The notes under the pieces are model-generated. The model saw only the letters and a program-made list of their open reading frames with translations, had not been told where the DNA came from and did no database searches. A stretch of DNA of 64,000 nt. Source: Pempheris klunzingeri (lineage: Eukaryota > Chordata > Actinopteri > Acropomatiformes > Pempheridae). Positions 27,590 through 39,400 of the stretch are shown piece after piece (position 1 is the first letter of the stretch; each line of letters begins with the position of its first letter). Where the stretch lies: the NCBI RefSeq assembly GCF_042242105.1, contig NC_092032.1:7352415-7416414 (forward strand), in the 5' to 3' direction. Both the position numbers and the translations under genes were made by a program.

Positions 27590-28135
27590 TTGATAATAAT
27601 AATAATAATGATAATAATAACAGAATATCACCATAACAACAGAAGATTGACTGATATTTACCTTTTTTATGAGAAGGTTCAGGCCTCATGCTGCCCTCCC
27701 TCTTCTCTTCCTCCTCTCTCTAAAACATCAAGAGAAGAAGAAAGGATACCATAAAAGGTTCAAAACATTTGTAAAGCAGGTAAAAAGATGATTCATCCAT
27801 CAAAGTCAATTCTGATAATAACAGAAGATGACCTGATATTTACTTTTTTTCATGTCGCCCTCCCACCTCACTTCACCTCCTCCCTCACCTCTTCTCTTCT
27901 CTAAACAACAAATACCAACAAAGGAACAATTATAAACTTCAGAAACAAGGCCAATTGATGAATTACTGATCACTGCATACATTCTGAACATGAACAAATG
28001 TAATATTTACCTTTGATATGAAGGTTCAGGCTTCTTTTGCCTTCCCACCTCCTCTCCTCCCTTACTTTTCTCTCCTCCTCTTCTCATCATCTCATCTCCT
28101 TCCCTCCCTCTCTTTCTAAACACTAAACCAGCGGA
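27590..28135. repeat. Diverged tandem repeat, three CT-rich units of about 140-185 bp
   Basis: Three successive units begin near 27637, 27821 and 27991. Each has the order: GATATTTAC(C) or AATATTTACC, a T-rich step, TGAAGGTTCAGGC(C/T)T (units 1 and 3), then a C/T-rich run such as CTCCTCTCTCTAAA or TTCTCTTCTCTAAAC, then an A-rich spacer. A (TAA)n microsatellite (27588-27620) precedes them. No coding sense was found on the plus strand. Confidence 0.55.
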
Positions 28136-28183
28136 GCCCTATTCATTGCAGACTCCTCTTGGTCGAGGGTGGGCATTGACACA

Positions 28184-28404
28184 CACGTGACAATGGTGTC
28201 TCCATCCTTTTTTCTCTGCCACAGGGGAGCTTCTCTAGGGGGGTGCACCACGTGGGAGGGTCACACTGGCTGAAACAACTCACAGAAACAATCCGTGCTT
28301 TTGCGTTTGCAAAGAGAGTTTGTTTGTTGTTTTTAAATGAGAATGTGGTCTAAAAAACGTGCGTGGAGACAAAACATAACCTTCCGGTCTGCTCTCTGCA
28401 CGTG
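28184..28404. promoter_or_regulatory. Cluster of three CACGTG E-boxes
   Basis: CACGTG at 28184-28189, 28249-28254 and 28399-28404. The first and last continue as CACGTGAC, a form favoured by USF/TFE-type bHLH-ZIP factors, and the last is followed by a CACACCC box. It lies about 470 bp beyond the pomp poly(A) signal. Regulatory role inferred from motif density only. Confidence 0.35.
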
Positions 28405-28870
28405 ACCACACCCACTCCATCACCATCAGTTTGTTCTGTGATCAATGACTCCTACCTGGGTGATCTGTTCACTCTGAGCTAAATCTGCTCAGCTCAACTC
28501 CTGCTGTATCTGTGCTGTTAGAATTTCAGCAGTTAAAATGACATAATCATTTAAAATTATTGATCACTGGATATTTTACTATTTAAAAACATCGTAGTTA
28601 GAAAATCTTCGTATCATCTTTTAGCTTCCAAGCCCACCTGACCAAAGTCTTCTGCTATAATGCCACATCATTATTGTGGTGCTGTATTATTTTGGTGCCT
28701 AAAAACATTATATTTACACATTAGAAGATTTTGACAACTGTTGTTGAAGACATGAAATATTTTTTTGTACTGCGAAACACAAGCTTCAACATGACATCAT
28801 GAGCAAAAGTTTAACAGGAAGAGGTAAATAATTAGTGAAATGACCCCACATTATTAGGAAGGTTATGAAG

Positions 28871-28876
28871 TTTATT
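28871..28876 (-). terminator. Poly(A) signal of pomp
   Basis: On the minus strand this is AATAAA, about 255 bp past the pomp stop codon, which would give a short 3' UTR of roughly 270-280 bases. It is the first canonical signal I found downstream of the stop. Confidence 0.65.
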
Positions 28877-29131
28877 AGAAACACCAACTGGATTGGAATC
28901 ATACAGAACAAGCACTGAGTGCTTGTTTAACACTCCAGATCTATCAGATCTATGACATTTACAGGGTAACCCACCCACCCCCCACAAACATCAAGCCCCT
29001 ATCCTTCTCAAAACATTGCGCACTCCAGTACCTGAATTGGTGATTTTTCCTTTTTGAGCCAATAAACAACTGTATGCAGACAAATGATCAACCTAAATAT
29101 GTGTATATCTATGTATTGTAACCATGTTATT

Positions 29132-31214
29132 TCACAACAGTCCCAGTTTGTATTCCACCATCATGTGTGGCTCTCCCATCATTTCACTCTGGGATGGATC
29201 TGCAAACACAGTGAGGCAGTTAGACATCATACTCAGACAGCTGCATCAATGATTGTGTAAAGGGGAAGGGGTGTGCTTCTCACCGTTGAGGATGTCCTCA
29301 AAGCCGATGACCTCGTCGCTGCCTCGCAGCGTATCCAGTGCCAGGTTTGAACTTGGTAAGAACGGCAGACGCTGGATCTGGAAGGAGAAGGGACAGACGT
29401 CAGGAGTTATGGAAGAGGGGTAAACATAAAAAAAACTGAGAAGGGAGAGGAGTGGTAGGAAAAGTGTTATTAGAGCTGGGGAGTGAGAGTGGGGTTACCT
29501 GTCTAGCTGCCCTGTACTCCATCTGCAGTTTGAGTGGAGCATGAAGACCCTGAATGTTTCTGAGAGTGGAGAAATTCATCTTATCCTGGTTCAGCTGGAA
29601 CTGCACGACAGAAACACACAACAGCGTTCAGTACTTCAGGGATGAAAAGTATAATTTCCACCATTAAACTGTCACTTGTTCACTCTGTTTAAATAGGGTT
29701 AAGTGGGGGCCAGGCTGCTGATCAGCATCTGACAAATAAGACAGGAATGTTGTACAGCTAATTCTGTTTTATTGTTAAAACACAAAAAACGGAATAAATT
29801 ACCCCTCAGGTGTGAAAGACTGTTTTGCGGAAGTTAACATAAATGCTGAATAACTCCCACCAATGTGTTTGCAGGTGTTCTGATTAAACCTCTGCACAGG
29901 TTGGAGGTGGGCAAATCACTGAACTGACAGTATTAACAGGTAAAGGAGTAAGCAGTCGTCACACACAGTCCTGTGAAGAGGTTTAATATGCGCAAACTGT
30001 GTGGGGGCTCTAACTTTGGTTGATTTATTTTTCTCTTAGGATTCATTCATACTCACATTTTTTTCTGACAGCTCCAGCGTGTGGCTTGGGGTGAGCTCAT
30101 TTTTTACACTGGAAAAGCTGTATAGTGGACAAAAGAAATGCAGGTAAAAACCATTATCATGTACGTGTCCTTTTGATGGTGTTAGTATTATGACCAAAAA
30201 CAACCAGCTGCTCTTGATATACATATCAGTCACACAAACTACACCAATACGTCATCACAAGTAAAAATTCAAGCTGATTGACTGAATCATTCCATTCTAT
30301 ATTTTCAGGTTTATGCTAATCAAATAAAATGCACAACACTGCATAGCCTGACAACCTATTTTGTGAGGCTAATGATATCGGCGTGTATCGAGGATGTGAT
30401 GAGTAAGATCTTTCTTCTCTGGTTGACAAACTGTATAATGGTAATGCTGTTTCAGACTTCCTCAGAAATGTAAAAAGGCCATTTAATTTTCTTATTATTA
30501 ATAGCGAACGTTACTTATTTATAGTCTATACTACTATTGGCATGGATTAATCATCAATCCAGCTCTACAACAGGCTGGATTACTAGATGAAACGGAGACA
30601 ATGAAACAAAGTGAAAAGTAAATATTCAAAAATGATATTAAATCATGTTTTGACACTCTGATGCTAAATTGGAATACAGACCAGCTTTACAAAACTGCCT
30701 CTGTGCCAGCATGGTAGGAGACGGATTTAGTTGCAAATGAGTAAAACTTGTACATTAGATTAATTTCAATTGTGTAAGTTTCTCACCCTCCACGAAGAGA
30801 GTCCTGCACTCCGTACGCTCCCTGTGGACATAAGCCTGCCACAGGGACACTGTCTTTCAGCTGGGAGCGTAGTCCTCGAGTATTCTGTAACACAATAAAA
30901 ACACCTCCACCGTTTGCAAATGCTAATATTTAGTTAGCACAGTGTAGTTACAAACATTGAACGCGATAACAACCTAGCCAACCCTCTGTGACCAATGTTA
31001 GGGGACCTCGTCGCTAAGTGCTAACTAGCATTAGCTCGAGTGACTAATCAAATTCACTACTGTCGGATTTCAGAGGACTAAAAGACAGACGAAACATGTG
31101 CAAAAGGGTGAAATAAATATGCGTACAACAGCAAAAATAACAAATAACGAGGTTTTCAATATGGTTACGACAAGTTAAACCGTAATACATGAGAAAAGAC
31201 CACAGTCGTACCAT
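29132..31214 (-). CDS. pomp: Proteasome maturation protein POMP (UMP1 homologue), 6 exons
   Basis: POMP is the assembly chaperone of the 20S proteasome; it helps half-proteasomes form and dimerise and is then degraded by the new protease. Coding exons on the minus strand are 31214-31212 (start ATG only), 30884-30787, 30117-30057, 29600-29499, 29377-29284 and 29199-29132. All junctions are GT-AG, phases join exactly, and the total is 142 codons including stop. That gives 141 residues, the same length as human POMP. Diagnostic segments are SVKNELTPSH (about residues 37-46), NQDKMNFSTLRNIQGL (58-73), QRLPFLPSSNLALD (90-103), GFEDILND (113-120) and the C-terminus VEYKLGLL. The start ATG is followed directly by the donor GTACGA, so exon 1 contributes only the initiator Met. 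Three ETS-type motifs lie 43-91 bp upstream. The gene reads away from the tRNA-Cys and cda. Identity is close to certain. Confidence 0.97.
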
Positions 31215-31310
31215 TGTGATTCCGTTCCTTCCACTTTCTATTCGACACACTTGAATATCCGGTTGTGTCGCGTTTTCATGACGACACATCCGGTACAAAC
31301 CGGATTTGTG
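31215..31310 (-). promoter_or_regulatory. pomp 5' UTR and core promoter with three ETS motifs
   Basis: The stretch just upstream of the pomp ATG has no TATA box near it but contains ATCCGG at 31257-31262 and 31288-31293, and CCGGAT at 31300-31305. That is three ETS/GABP-type cores within 49 bp. Such clusters are typical of TATA-less housekeeping promoters, including those of proteasome genes. Assignment as promoter is inferred from position and motifs. Confidence 0.6.
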
Positions 31311-31488
31311 TACAATTTCCTATAAAACAGACGTTGTGTCGCACATCTGTATATTACATGCGTAGTTGGTTCACTTTTAATCACTTCGTAGCATACACCA
31401 TGTACACCATGTTCTAAACAAGCAACAACAGAACCGCTACTGGTCATGGTACTGTTTAAATATGATGCGTACGACAGCACAAATGTAT

Positions 31489-31560
31489 GGGGGTATAGCT
31501 CAGTGGTAGAGCATTTGACTGCAGATCAAGAGGTCCCCGGTTCAAATCCGGGTGCCCCCT
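31489..31560 (+). tRNA. tRNA-Cys (anticodon GCA)
   Basis: This is a complete 72-nt cloverleaf. The 7-bp acceptor GGGGGTA pairs with TGCCCCC and is followed by discriminator T. The D arm reads AGCTCAGTGGTAGAGCA and also contains the A box. The anticodon loop is TTGACTGCAGATCAA with GCA at its centre. The T arm is CCCGG-TTCAAAT-CCGGG and contains the B box. There is no intron and no encoded CCA, as expected for a eukaryotic nuclear gene. A run of seven T at 31562-31568 serves as the RNA polymerase III terminator. It is transcribed away from pomp, whose start codon lies 275 bp to the left, and towards the 3' end of cda. Confidence 0.97.
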
Positions 31561-31561
31561 C

Positions 31562-31568
31562 TTTTTTT
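31562..31568 (+). terminator. RNA polymerase III terminator of tRNA-Cys
   Basis: T7 tract beginning two bases after the tRNA discriminator base, the standard Pol III stop signal. Confidence 0.9.
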
Positions 31569-31967
31569 ATCCGTTTTAATTTGTGATGCACATTGTATTG
31601 TCACTGAGCATCAGTAAACTTTGTTAACCAGTTGTGTGTAAAAAGCCTCTCTCTGTTTTAACATGCAAATCTACACTGTCTGTAGATTGTATCCTTCAAT
31701 TTTCATTTACAATGTTTGAGCAGGTTTTTAGTTCAGCTATGAGAATCATAAGTGTTTGCAAATGCTGAAAAAAGTAATAATGATTGAAAGTATAGTTGGT
31801 TACTGTATCACCTGCATCATTGTTTGCAGTTCACTACTGTTTTACCAGAGCAAGTTCCTCATTGCTTCACACGTTTGACTGCAGATATCAATACACGACA
31901 CATTCAGCGGAGGTGAAGCTGGTAAATATAATCTTACAAATGATCATTCTTTTGTAGGCGTACCACA

Positions 31968-31973
31968 TTTATT
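31968..31973 (-). terminator. Poly(A) signal of the cda copy
   Basis: AATAAA on the minus strand, about 280 bp past the cda stop codon and about 400 bp before the convergent tRNA gene. It implies a 3' UTR of about 300 bases. It supports transcription of the copy at some time, because the retained UTR and introns argue against a processed pseudogene. Confidence 0.6.
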
Positions 31974-32248
31974 AAAGAGTTGAAAAATACATAATCCAAG
32001 ATCGTGTCAGATACGTAGTTAGAATCTCAGAGCAACGCACAAGATCACATCTACATTTATAACTACTGAAGACACAAGCCCTTTTAAGAACAAGCTTTCG
32101 TTGAAAATACATGATAGAGAGCGGTCACAGAAGCACACATACTGAAGTACCCAATGAAAGGGATCCATCGGATCCTTGTACTTTTACTACTCCGGGGCAC
32201 ATACAGTATGACAGCCATAATGGACCCAATCAGTCGCTTCTCAGAGAG

Positions 32249-33133
<885 letters not shown>

Positions 33134-33274
33134 TTCAGCTGCTTTGGTTCAGTGCTATAAACAAACTTACACTTACAGTATAGAATAGTACAGGGAACAA
33201 GTCAGTTAAGATATAATTAAAGCAATACACCCCCAAGTTCTAAGACTTGGGAAGGAAGACGAGCTTAAACTCAC

Positions 33275-33350
33275 CTGTGCAGGTGTGAGAGGAGCAAAGT
33301 CAAGTGCAGTTTGATTTGTTTGAGCTTTGTGTTGAGATCCCTCTTCTTTA
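33275..33350 (-). promoter_or_regulatory. Possible non-coding 5' UTR exon of cda
   Basis: Reading on the minus strand, the segment ends in a strong donor, CTGCACAG followed by GTGAGTTTAAG (exon end at 33275), and contains no ATG. An AG acceptor lies between it and the AAATGG start of the next exon. The 5' limit is not visible; I set it arbitrarily near 33350. This is inference from splice consensus only. Confidence 0.35.
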
Positions 33351-34285
33351 AGTAGCAGCTTTCAACAACATTTCCATACATTTGACTGATATATTTGGGT
33401 AACATTCATGCAAAAGATTCAGTTTCAACAGAAGCCAATTTAATTCTATATTTTTACTTGTATCGTACCTCATCAAGGAGATATACAGACATAGACACAT
33501 ACAAAAGGAAAAATATAAGAGAATAAATAAGCATTTACAAGCCCTCTGACAGATGTAGGGTAGTTATGTTCTTGCAGTTGAATCATTTTTTAGACTTGCT
33601 TGAATTAATCCTGTAGTCCTGTATTGGCATGTGGACAATCTCACACACGATGATAATTCACCAACATAATGATACTTCACAGTAATGCTGATACTTCCAA
33701 ACCTTTTCCACTGATCACAGACAACAAAATGGGTGCCCAACTCAAGTGCCGAAACAATTATTAGATCTAATTTAAATTTAAATTGACCAGTTCGTCCTGG
33801 ACCCATGTTGCCTAAACTCGACTTTATCTATTTGGCTGACAGCTATGCAAACCATTCATGTTATACCCATCTGATATTCAGAGGAAGTGTTTGAAAGGCA
33901 AATTCTGTGTGCGCAGCCACATATCTTCAGTTAGAATCAGTTTGATCTGGTTCACAGAATTATTTGAATAATGTCTGCTTAACTTAACCACAGTCACACG
34001 GATTCTCACTGAACTGTTTATAATTATTTTAACTGTCATCATCAGATGCACCATCATGTGGATCTGAATGAACGTGTGGAGGAGGAAGAGGAGAAAAGGA
34101 AGAAGAAAAAGGACAGGAGGGAGAGAGTTAAATGAGAGCAGATCAGTAAAAAATGAGATGTAAACAAAAGCTTGGTCAGCAGTAGGTTTTGTATTTCAGT
34201 AGCTGAGACACACAGTCTTGTTAGTCTTAAACCTAAACAGCAGATGGCAGTAAAGTACACACTGCAAAGTATTAAAGAGGCAACA

Positions 34286-36358
34286 TTAAGGAACATTTTC
34301 ACCTTTGCTCGGCTCAGAGGACTGACTGCAGGCCAAACGTCTCCACTCCTGCGTATACCTGCACAGACACAAGAGCTAAACATTAAAACATGTTACAAAA
34401 TGATTACATTACTTTCTGTTTAAATCACAGCAAGCACTGTAATGGCACAAACTTTGGGGATCTTACTGCTCAAAGTTGAGAGTGTTGGTCCAGGCCAGCA
34501 GCTCATCTAGCTCCCAATCCAGTATCTCATCATCCCCCTTCTCCTCAATGGTGTCCATCACCTCCTGGGCCGAATTCCTCACCAGACTGGTCATGTGTCG
34601 ATGCGCCGGATGAGTCTGCTGACGACCCTGGTTGTACCTGTGTGTAAAGGAGAGAGGACATATATACCTATACACAGGACACACGCTGCTACCTCAGATT
34701 CTAACTGAAGTAGAAGTCTAAGGACAACTGAAGTGAGAGTAAGAAGAAATATCCCGTCTTAAAACTCACATCTGCTTCAGCCACTCAATTTTCCTCCTTT
34801 TCCTCCATTTGTTAACATCCTGTTGCCGATGCAACTTGGAATAGTGAAAGTCCATTTTTTTATGAGCCTCAATCTCTGTGGGCTCACCCAAAACCACCTG
34901 TCATAGAGAGGAGGCATCTAAAGCGTCCAAATATATCTGCCTTTGTCTTCACTAAATAAGCAGTATGTGAAAACATAATGTGTCAGCTCACACAATGTCC
35001 TAAAGTAAATGTCCATCAAACTATTTGGTATGATTAAGGTAAAAACGCCGCCATAAAAGAGCCTTTCTGCGCGTTCTACTTGTTTATCTATTTAGTATTT
35101 AACAGGCAAAAGAGAAAATAATTTTCACTTTGCTGCAGAAGAGCCTCCAGCTGTTGTTCTCCATACGCTGGTACCATCCCGATCGGTCCCCCCCTGTAAC
35201 CCTGTGCCTGCCACTGTTGGTTTGCCGGCCCACAGGCTTCTTCAGGTCTAGCTGGGTGTAGTCCTTTGGGCTGTTGGCACACATGTCCGTGATGGGCCGA
35301 TGGGTGAAGATCTTGTAATAGATGTTGGGAGGAAAGGAAATCTGTGGGCAAAGGCATAAGATGTTGGCAGGTACATCCACGTTATCATAAAGTTGTGAGT
35401 TGGGATTTACCAAAATGTCCTTATTTAGCACTCACCCCTCCGAGTCGAAATCTGACCAACACCCCAGCAGCAGCATCCAGCAACTTTGCCTGCAACAAGA
35501 GAACCAAATCTGACCATTTATTTCATTCATTCATTATTTCGATTAATTTATTTCTATTTTACAGCGAGCATGTCTTCTGTTACCTCTCTGGGATTGACAC
35601 TTTTCAGGATCGTCTGTGGATCCTGCTGTTTGCAACGGATGATAATATCTTTAAAATTAGCGAAGACCTCTCTATACTGCAGCTTGGGAAGGAAAGAGTT
35701 TTAATTTGTAGTTTAATTTGTGCATGTACACGTCTGTGTGTGCCCACAGCAGCAGCACCCACCACATATCTTTTCCAGGCCCTCTGAATTATTGTGGCGG
35801 CTCTCTGCTGCAGCACCTCCTGCTGGGGCCCCTGGGGACCCTCCTCCTGTAGGCTGGAGGCATACAGAGACATGAGGAGAGAGAAAAGGATGAGGAGAAA
35901 AGAGGGCAGACAGGCAGATGAAATAAGATTTGAATAACATTCCTTGTAAGGAGCCCTGTTTTTATAACAGCCAGCAGATGAATGTGAGTGCTTCTACTAC
36001 TACTGTAACTAACTACTGTATTTAAGTACAATCTTAAGGTCTTTACTTATATATTTTCATTTTCTCCATTACATTTCAGAGCAAAATATTATATCTATCA
36101 TTCCACTACATTGAAGTTACTGAAGTTACCACACTCAAAGTCAAGTCACTTCAACAAGTCCCAGGTGTCAGTACACCTGCAGTAACTTAGCAGTTACGTC
36201 CTGAAACAGCTGAAAACTAGCTAGCATGTTAAATAAACACACAGCATTTAATAACCTGCTATTACATTTGATATACTATAGTTAACTAAATGTAACAGTT
36301 GACCCTGCTTAAAAACATTCATACTCAAACAGAACTAGAAAACAATACATTACCTCAT
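34286..36358 (-). CDS. C11orf65/MFI homologue (mitochondrial fission factor interactor), 8 predicted coding exons
   Basis: Human C11orf65 (protein MFI) binds MFF and restrains DRP1 recruitment, so limiting mitochondrial fission. Predicted exons on the minus strand are 36358-36354 (ATGAG), 35853-35763, 35676-35584, 35489-35436, 35341-35129, 34897-34770, 34637-34467 and 34358-34286, giving about 275 residues against 313 in human. Recognisable parts are an IQ-type segment TIIQRAWKRY (22-31), SVNPREAKLLDAAAG across the exon 3/4 join, RFRLGG (76-81), FPPNIYYKIFTHRP (84-97), GWYQRMENN, a basic RKRRKIEWLKQM stretch and ELDELLAWTNTLNFEQY near the C-terminus. Exons 3 to 8 are secure. The tiny first exon is inferred because its phase joins the CCAG acceptor at 35854; an in-frame ATG at 35873 inside a pyrimidine-rich stretch is the alternative start. 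The exon 5 donor (AAA then GTGAAA) is weak. Confidence 0.92.
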
Positions 36359-36435
36359 GACTTCCTGATTAATTTAAAAACTGCCTCCTAACGCGGCTTG
36401 GCAAATTATTTCATTTGGTTACCTAGCAACGGTGT
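36359..36435 (-). promoter_or_regulatory. C11orf65/MFI promoter with RFX X-box
   Basis: GTTACC-T-AGCAAC at 36418-36430 matches the X-box half sites (RYYNYY, spacer of 1-3, RRNRAC) at every position and is nearly palindromic. It lies 60-72 bp upstream of the predicted start codon, the usual distance for RFX targets in ciliary and testis genes. RFX binding is inferred from the motif and its position. Confidence 0.6.
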
Positions 36436-39400
36436 GTGTCACTGCCGGTACCATTTCCGGAATATACCTTCAAAACAAAAGTGATTATTGACAATGGTGA
36501 AAAAGTGAATCAAATGCGTGCACATTCCGGGGTTCTAAAAACAATCAAATACATAAAAACGCAAGCTAGTCACTTTGTGATATTTATGTTTAAAATTGTT
36601 TTTAAAAACTGACTGACCTCAGCGGACTGGGCACAGGATACGTCTAAAGGTTTATTGTTGTGCTTTTATTTTGAAGAAAAAGTCAACATGTAGTAGATTC
36701 AGACATGAAGCACTGAACTATTGCCAAACAAACAAAAAATATTATATTGAGCAATTGTTTAATTAGAGACTACTGATTAATCAGCTCTGAGAGGTGCACA
36801 GATCTGCTTTACATCTGTCACTCTGGTCACCCACATGTGCTCATAAATCAGAACCAGAACGGTTGCTGATATGACTTGCTAACTAGACAGATGTCTATTT
36901 TGCAAATATCCACAGAATACATTTCCTCACCAAAGCCTGTGGGCATCTAACAGAGCTCAATTTACATTTATTGAAATCAGAAATCTCCCTCTTATTTCTA
37001 TTATTTCCGTTTTATTTTTGCCATGGGGATGCACTGTTGTGTTCTACGTTATCTCCTAACAAGAACAGACATTTTCATCAAGCTGGTTTTCATACTTCCA
37101 ATATTTTATTGGCTCATATAATTTTAACTGAATATAGATTTCTGAAAATGTTGGAGATGTTTGACTAGACCCAATGCTAAATGTGGTTTGACTGATAAAA
37201 ATCTGTAAAGGCAGAGGAGGAGAAAAGAGCTTTTACCAGACCCAATTATCCTCAATACAATATACTAAAACAAATCAGTTTTATAACGGTGAGTGTGAAA
37301 TTAGATTGGCTTGCGTGATTATGACAAAACACAGCTCTCCTAATTTGTTGATGGCTTCGTATTTTAATAAGTTTGGAGGTTGGCTGCTGAGAGCAAGCCA
37401 GATTATAAATTGCTGAAACAGTGCAAGGATACGAGCCTGATGAATAGAAAAAGTTCACTGTAGTCCGCTTCAGACAATTTTATGTATCCCAAGAAGGGCA
37501 ATTCATCTGCAGTTCACACACACCAACTCCAAAGCACACAGGCAGGTAAATGTCAGAGGCAACAGATCAACACACATCTTTTTGCCAACCCCCACCAGTC
37601 ACTGTAACAATGATGAGAGGACAGGAAAATGTGCTGTGTCCTTGTATGATAACACACAAGGACTCATTACGTATTCATATTTTTAGCATGGCTGTTCACA
37701 TTTTCATTATAAATCTGCATTTTGACTAGGTATGCCAAATTTAGATAGCCTGTATGTCACTGACTGATTTCACTCTTCCACACTCCACATCAGCCAGACA
37801 CTGAAGCTGTGTTATTTCCTCGTTTGGTCTCTGATTGTTGCTCTTGAGTATTTCTACAAATGCAAATTGATTTTTTCCTTGGGTTTCAGGAGACATGACA
37901 GCCACGTTAATGGTCTCCCACAAATGGAAATGTTTTGTCTTTCCAGACCCTCACTGCTGTGGTAACAGTACAGATACACATCACATCCATCACTTCACCG
38001 AGTCCACACTGAACTCTTGCACAGATGTTGCAGCGTTTGCGTAACAATTGTAGCTTCAACGGTCTAGCCCCCTGTAGTGGCCCTCAAGGGCAACCTGCTA
38101 ACCTGCTCACAAGTTGGGGGGGGGCAGTTCATGCATTAAACAACAGGGGGCAGTATAAGACTAATGCACATTATGGAAAACACAACAGTGTTACAGGGTG
38201 ATTTTAAATATTAGAAATTACAGAATCTTGGTTCACAGTCGTATTAGCATCAGTTTGATCTGTTTGGAGTGAATATGGCTGTTAATGAATGAGGAAGTCA
38301 TTACAAAGAATGTATGTATGTTCTGCACTTGCCAAGAACAGAACTGCTTGTTTAAAACCACAGAAATTTTAACTGGGTAAAATATAAATAAAATTGTATT
38401 TAGGAAGAGAATAGCCAGGCATTTAGGATAACAACTTCATATGAAGCTGATCTTTAGCATATTTATCATCAAAATTGAGTCCTCTAAGGATATGCAGTGG
38501 TGTTATGCTGTACAGACTGTAAAGCTACTTGAGGCAAATTAGTGATCTGTGATTTTGGTTCATATGAAAACATAAACTAACTCAGCAGTAAACTGCCATC
38601 GATAACAGGCTGATTCCACCGGACACAACTCCCACCAACCAGCTGTACAATCAGTACAGAAATTAGTGTGATGGATAAATGGTTGAAACGTTCAACCATT
38701 GCCGTCGCAAACGCAAGCTTGACCAAACGTTGGAAAAAAAGAGACCAAGCCTAAACATTGACAATTCCAGGATACCGATGTCTAAAATGTTTGTCCCTCA
38801 GTCAGCTAAACTGAATATGACACAGAAAGTAGAAAATGAATAGAGACTTTTCTTGAGTACAAGCAGGACTGATCTCCCAGCACTCCTTCATTTAATTAAG
38901 CTGTCAGCAAAAAGGTAGAAAATATGCAAAGGATGCTTAGAAAGAGCAGCTAAGTGGCCTCAAATTTAAAGTTTTAACAAATGTCGCCCAAGATTAAAGG
39001 CATGAGCAGCACACTGAAGCCTTTCCTGCACACACATTGTAAATCCTCAGACACACAAACACTGAGTCAATACAGTGGAGGACGATGACTCCGGGCTCCA
39101 TCCATCTCTGCGATGGAGCTCCAGCGTAGCTCGTGAGTAATTCTAGTGCTATTTCATCAGCCCCAAAGTGTGAGAGAAATTCACAATGGCTGCGTTGGTA
39201 TTGAATCATAGCACTATGTGGATCTGACACGTGAATACAAGTGCCCATACACAGGCCTACATGCAGATGGAGGCGCCTTCAGCTTATTGACACCAACAGT
39301 AATTATAAGTCCGGCAGGTTCATTTACTATTAAAACTGCAAGATAAAAGCATACAGGCCAGAGGGAGCAGTTACTCTCCACCTTAATGCTACTGACAAAC

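Noticed and set aside
33564..33806. 80-codon minus-strand frame between cda and C11orf65/MFI
   Set aside because: No recognisable motif and not joined in phase to either neighbouring gene; likely 3' flanking sequence.
35344..35787. 147-codon open frame on the plus strand
   Set aside because: It is antisense to exons 2-4 of the C11orf65/MFI gene and to its introns, which carry the real coding signal on the minus strand.
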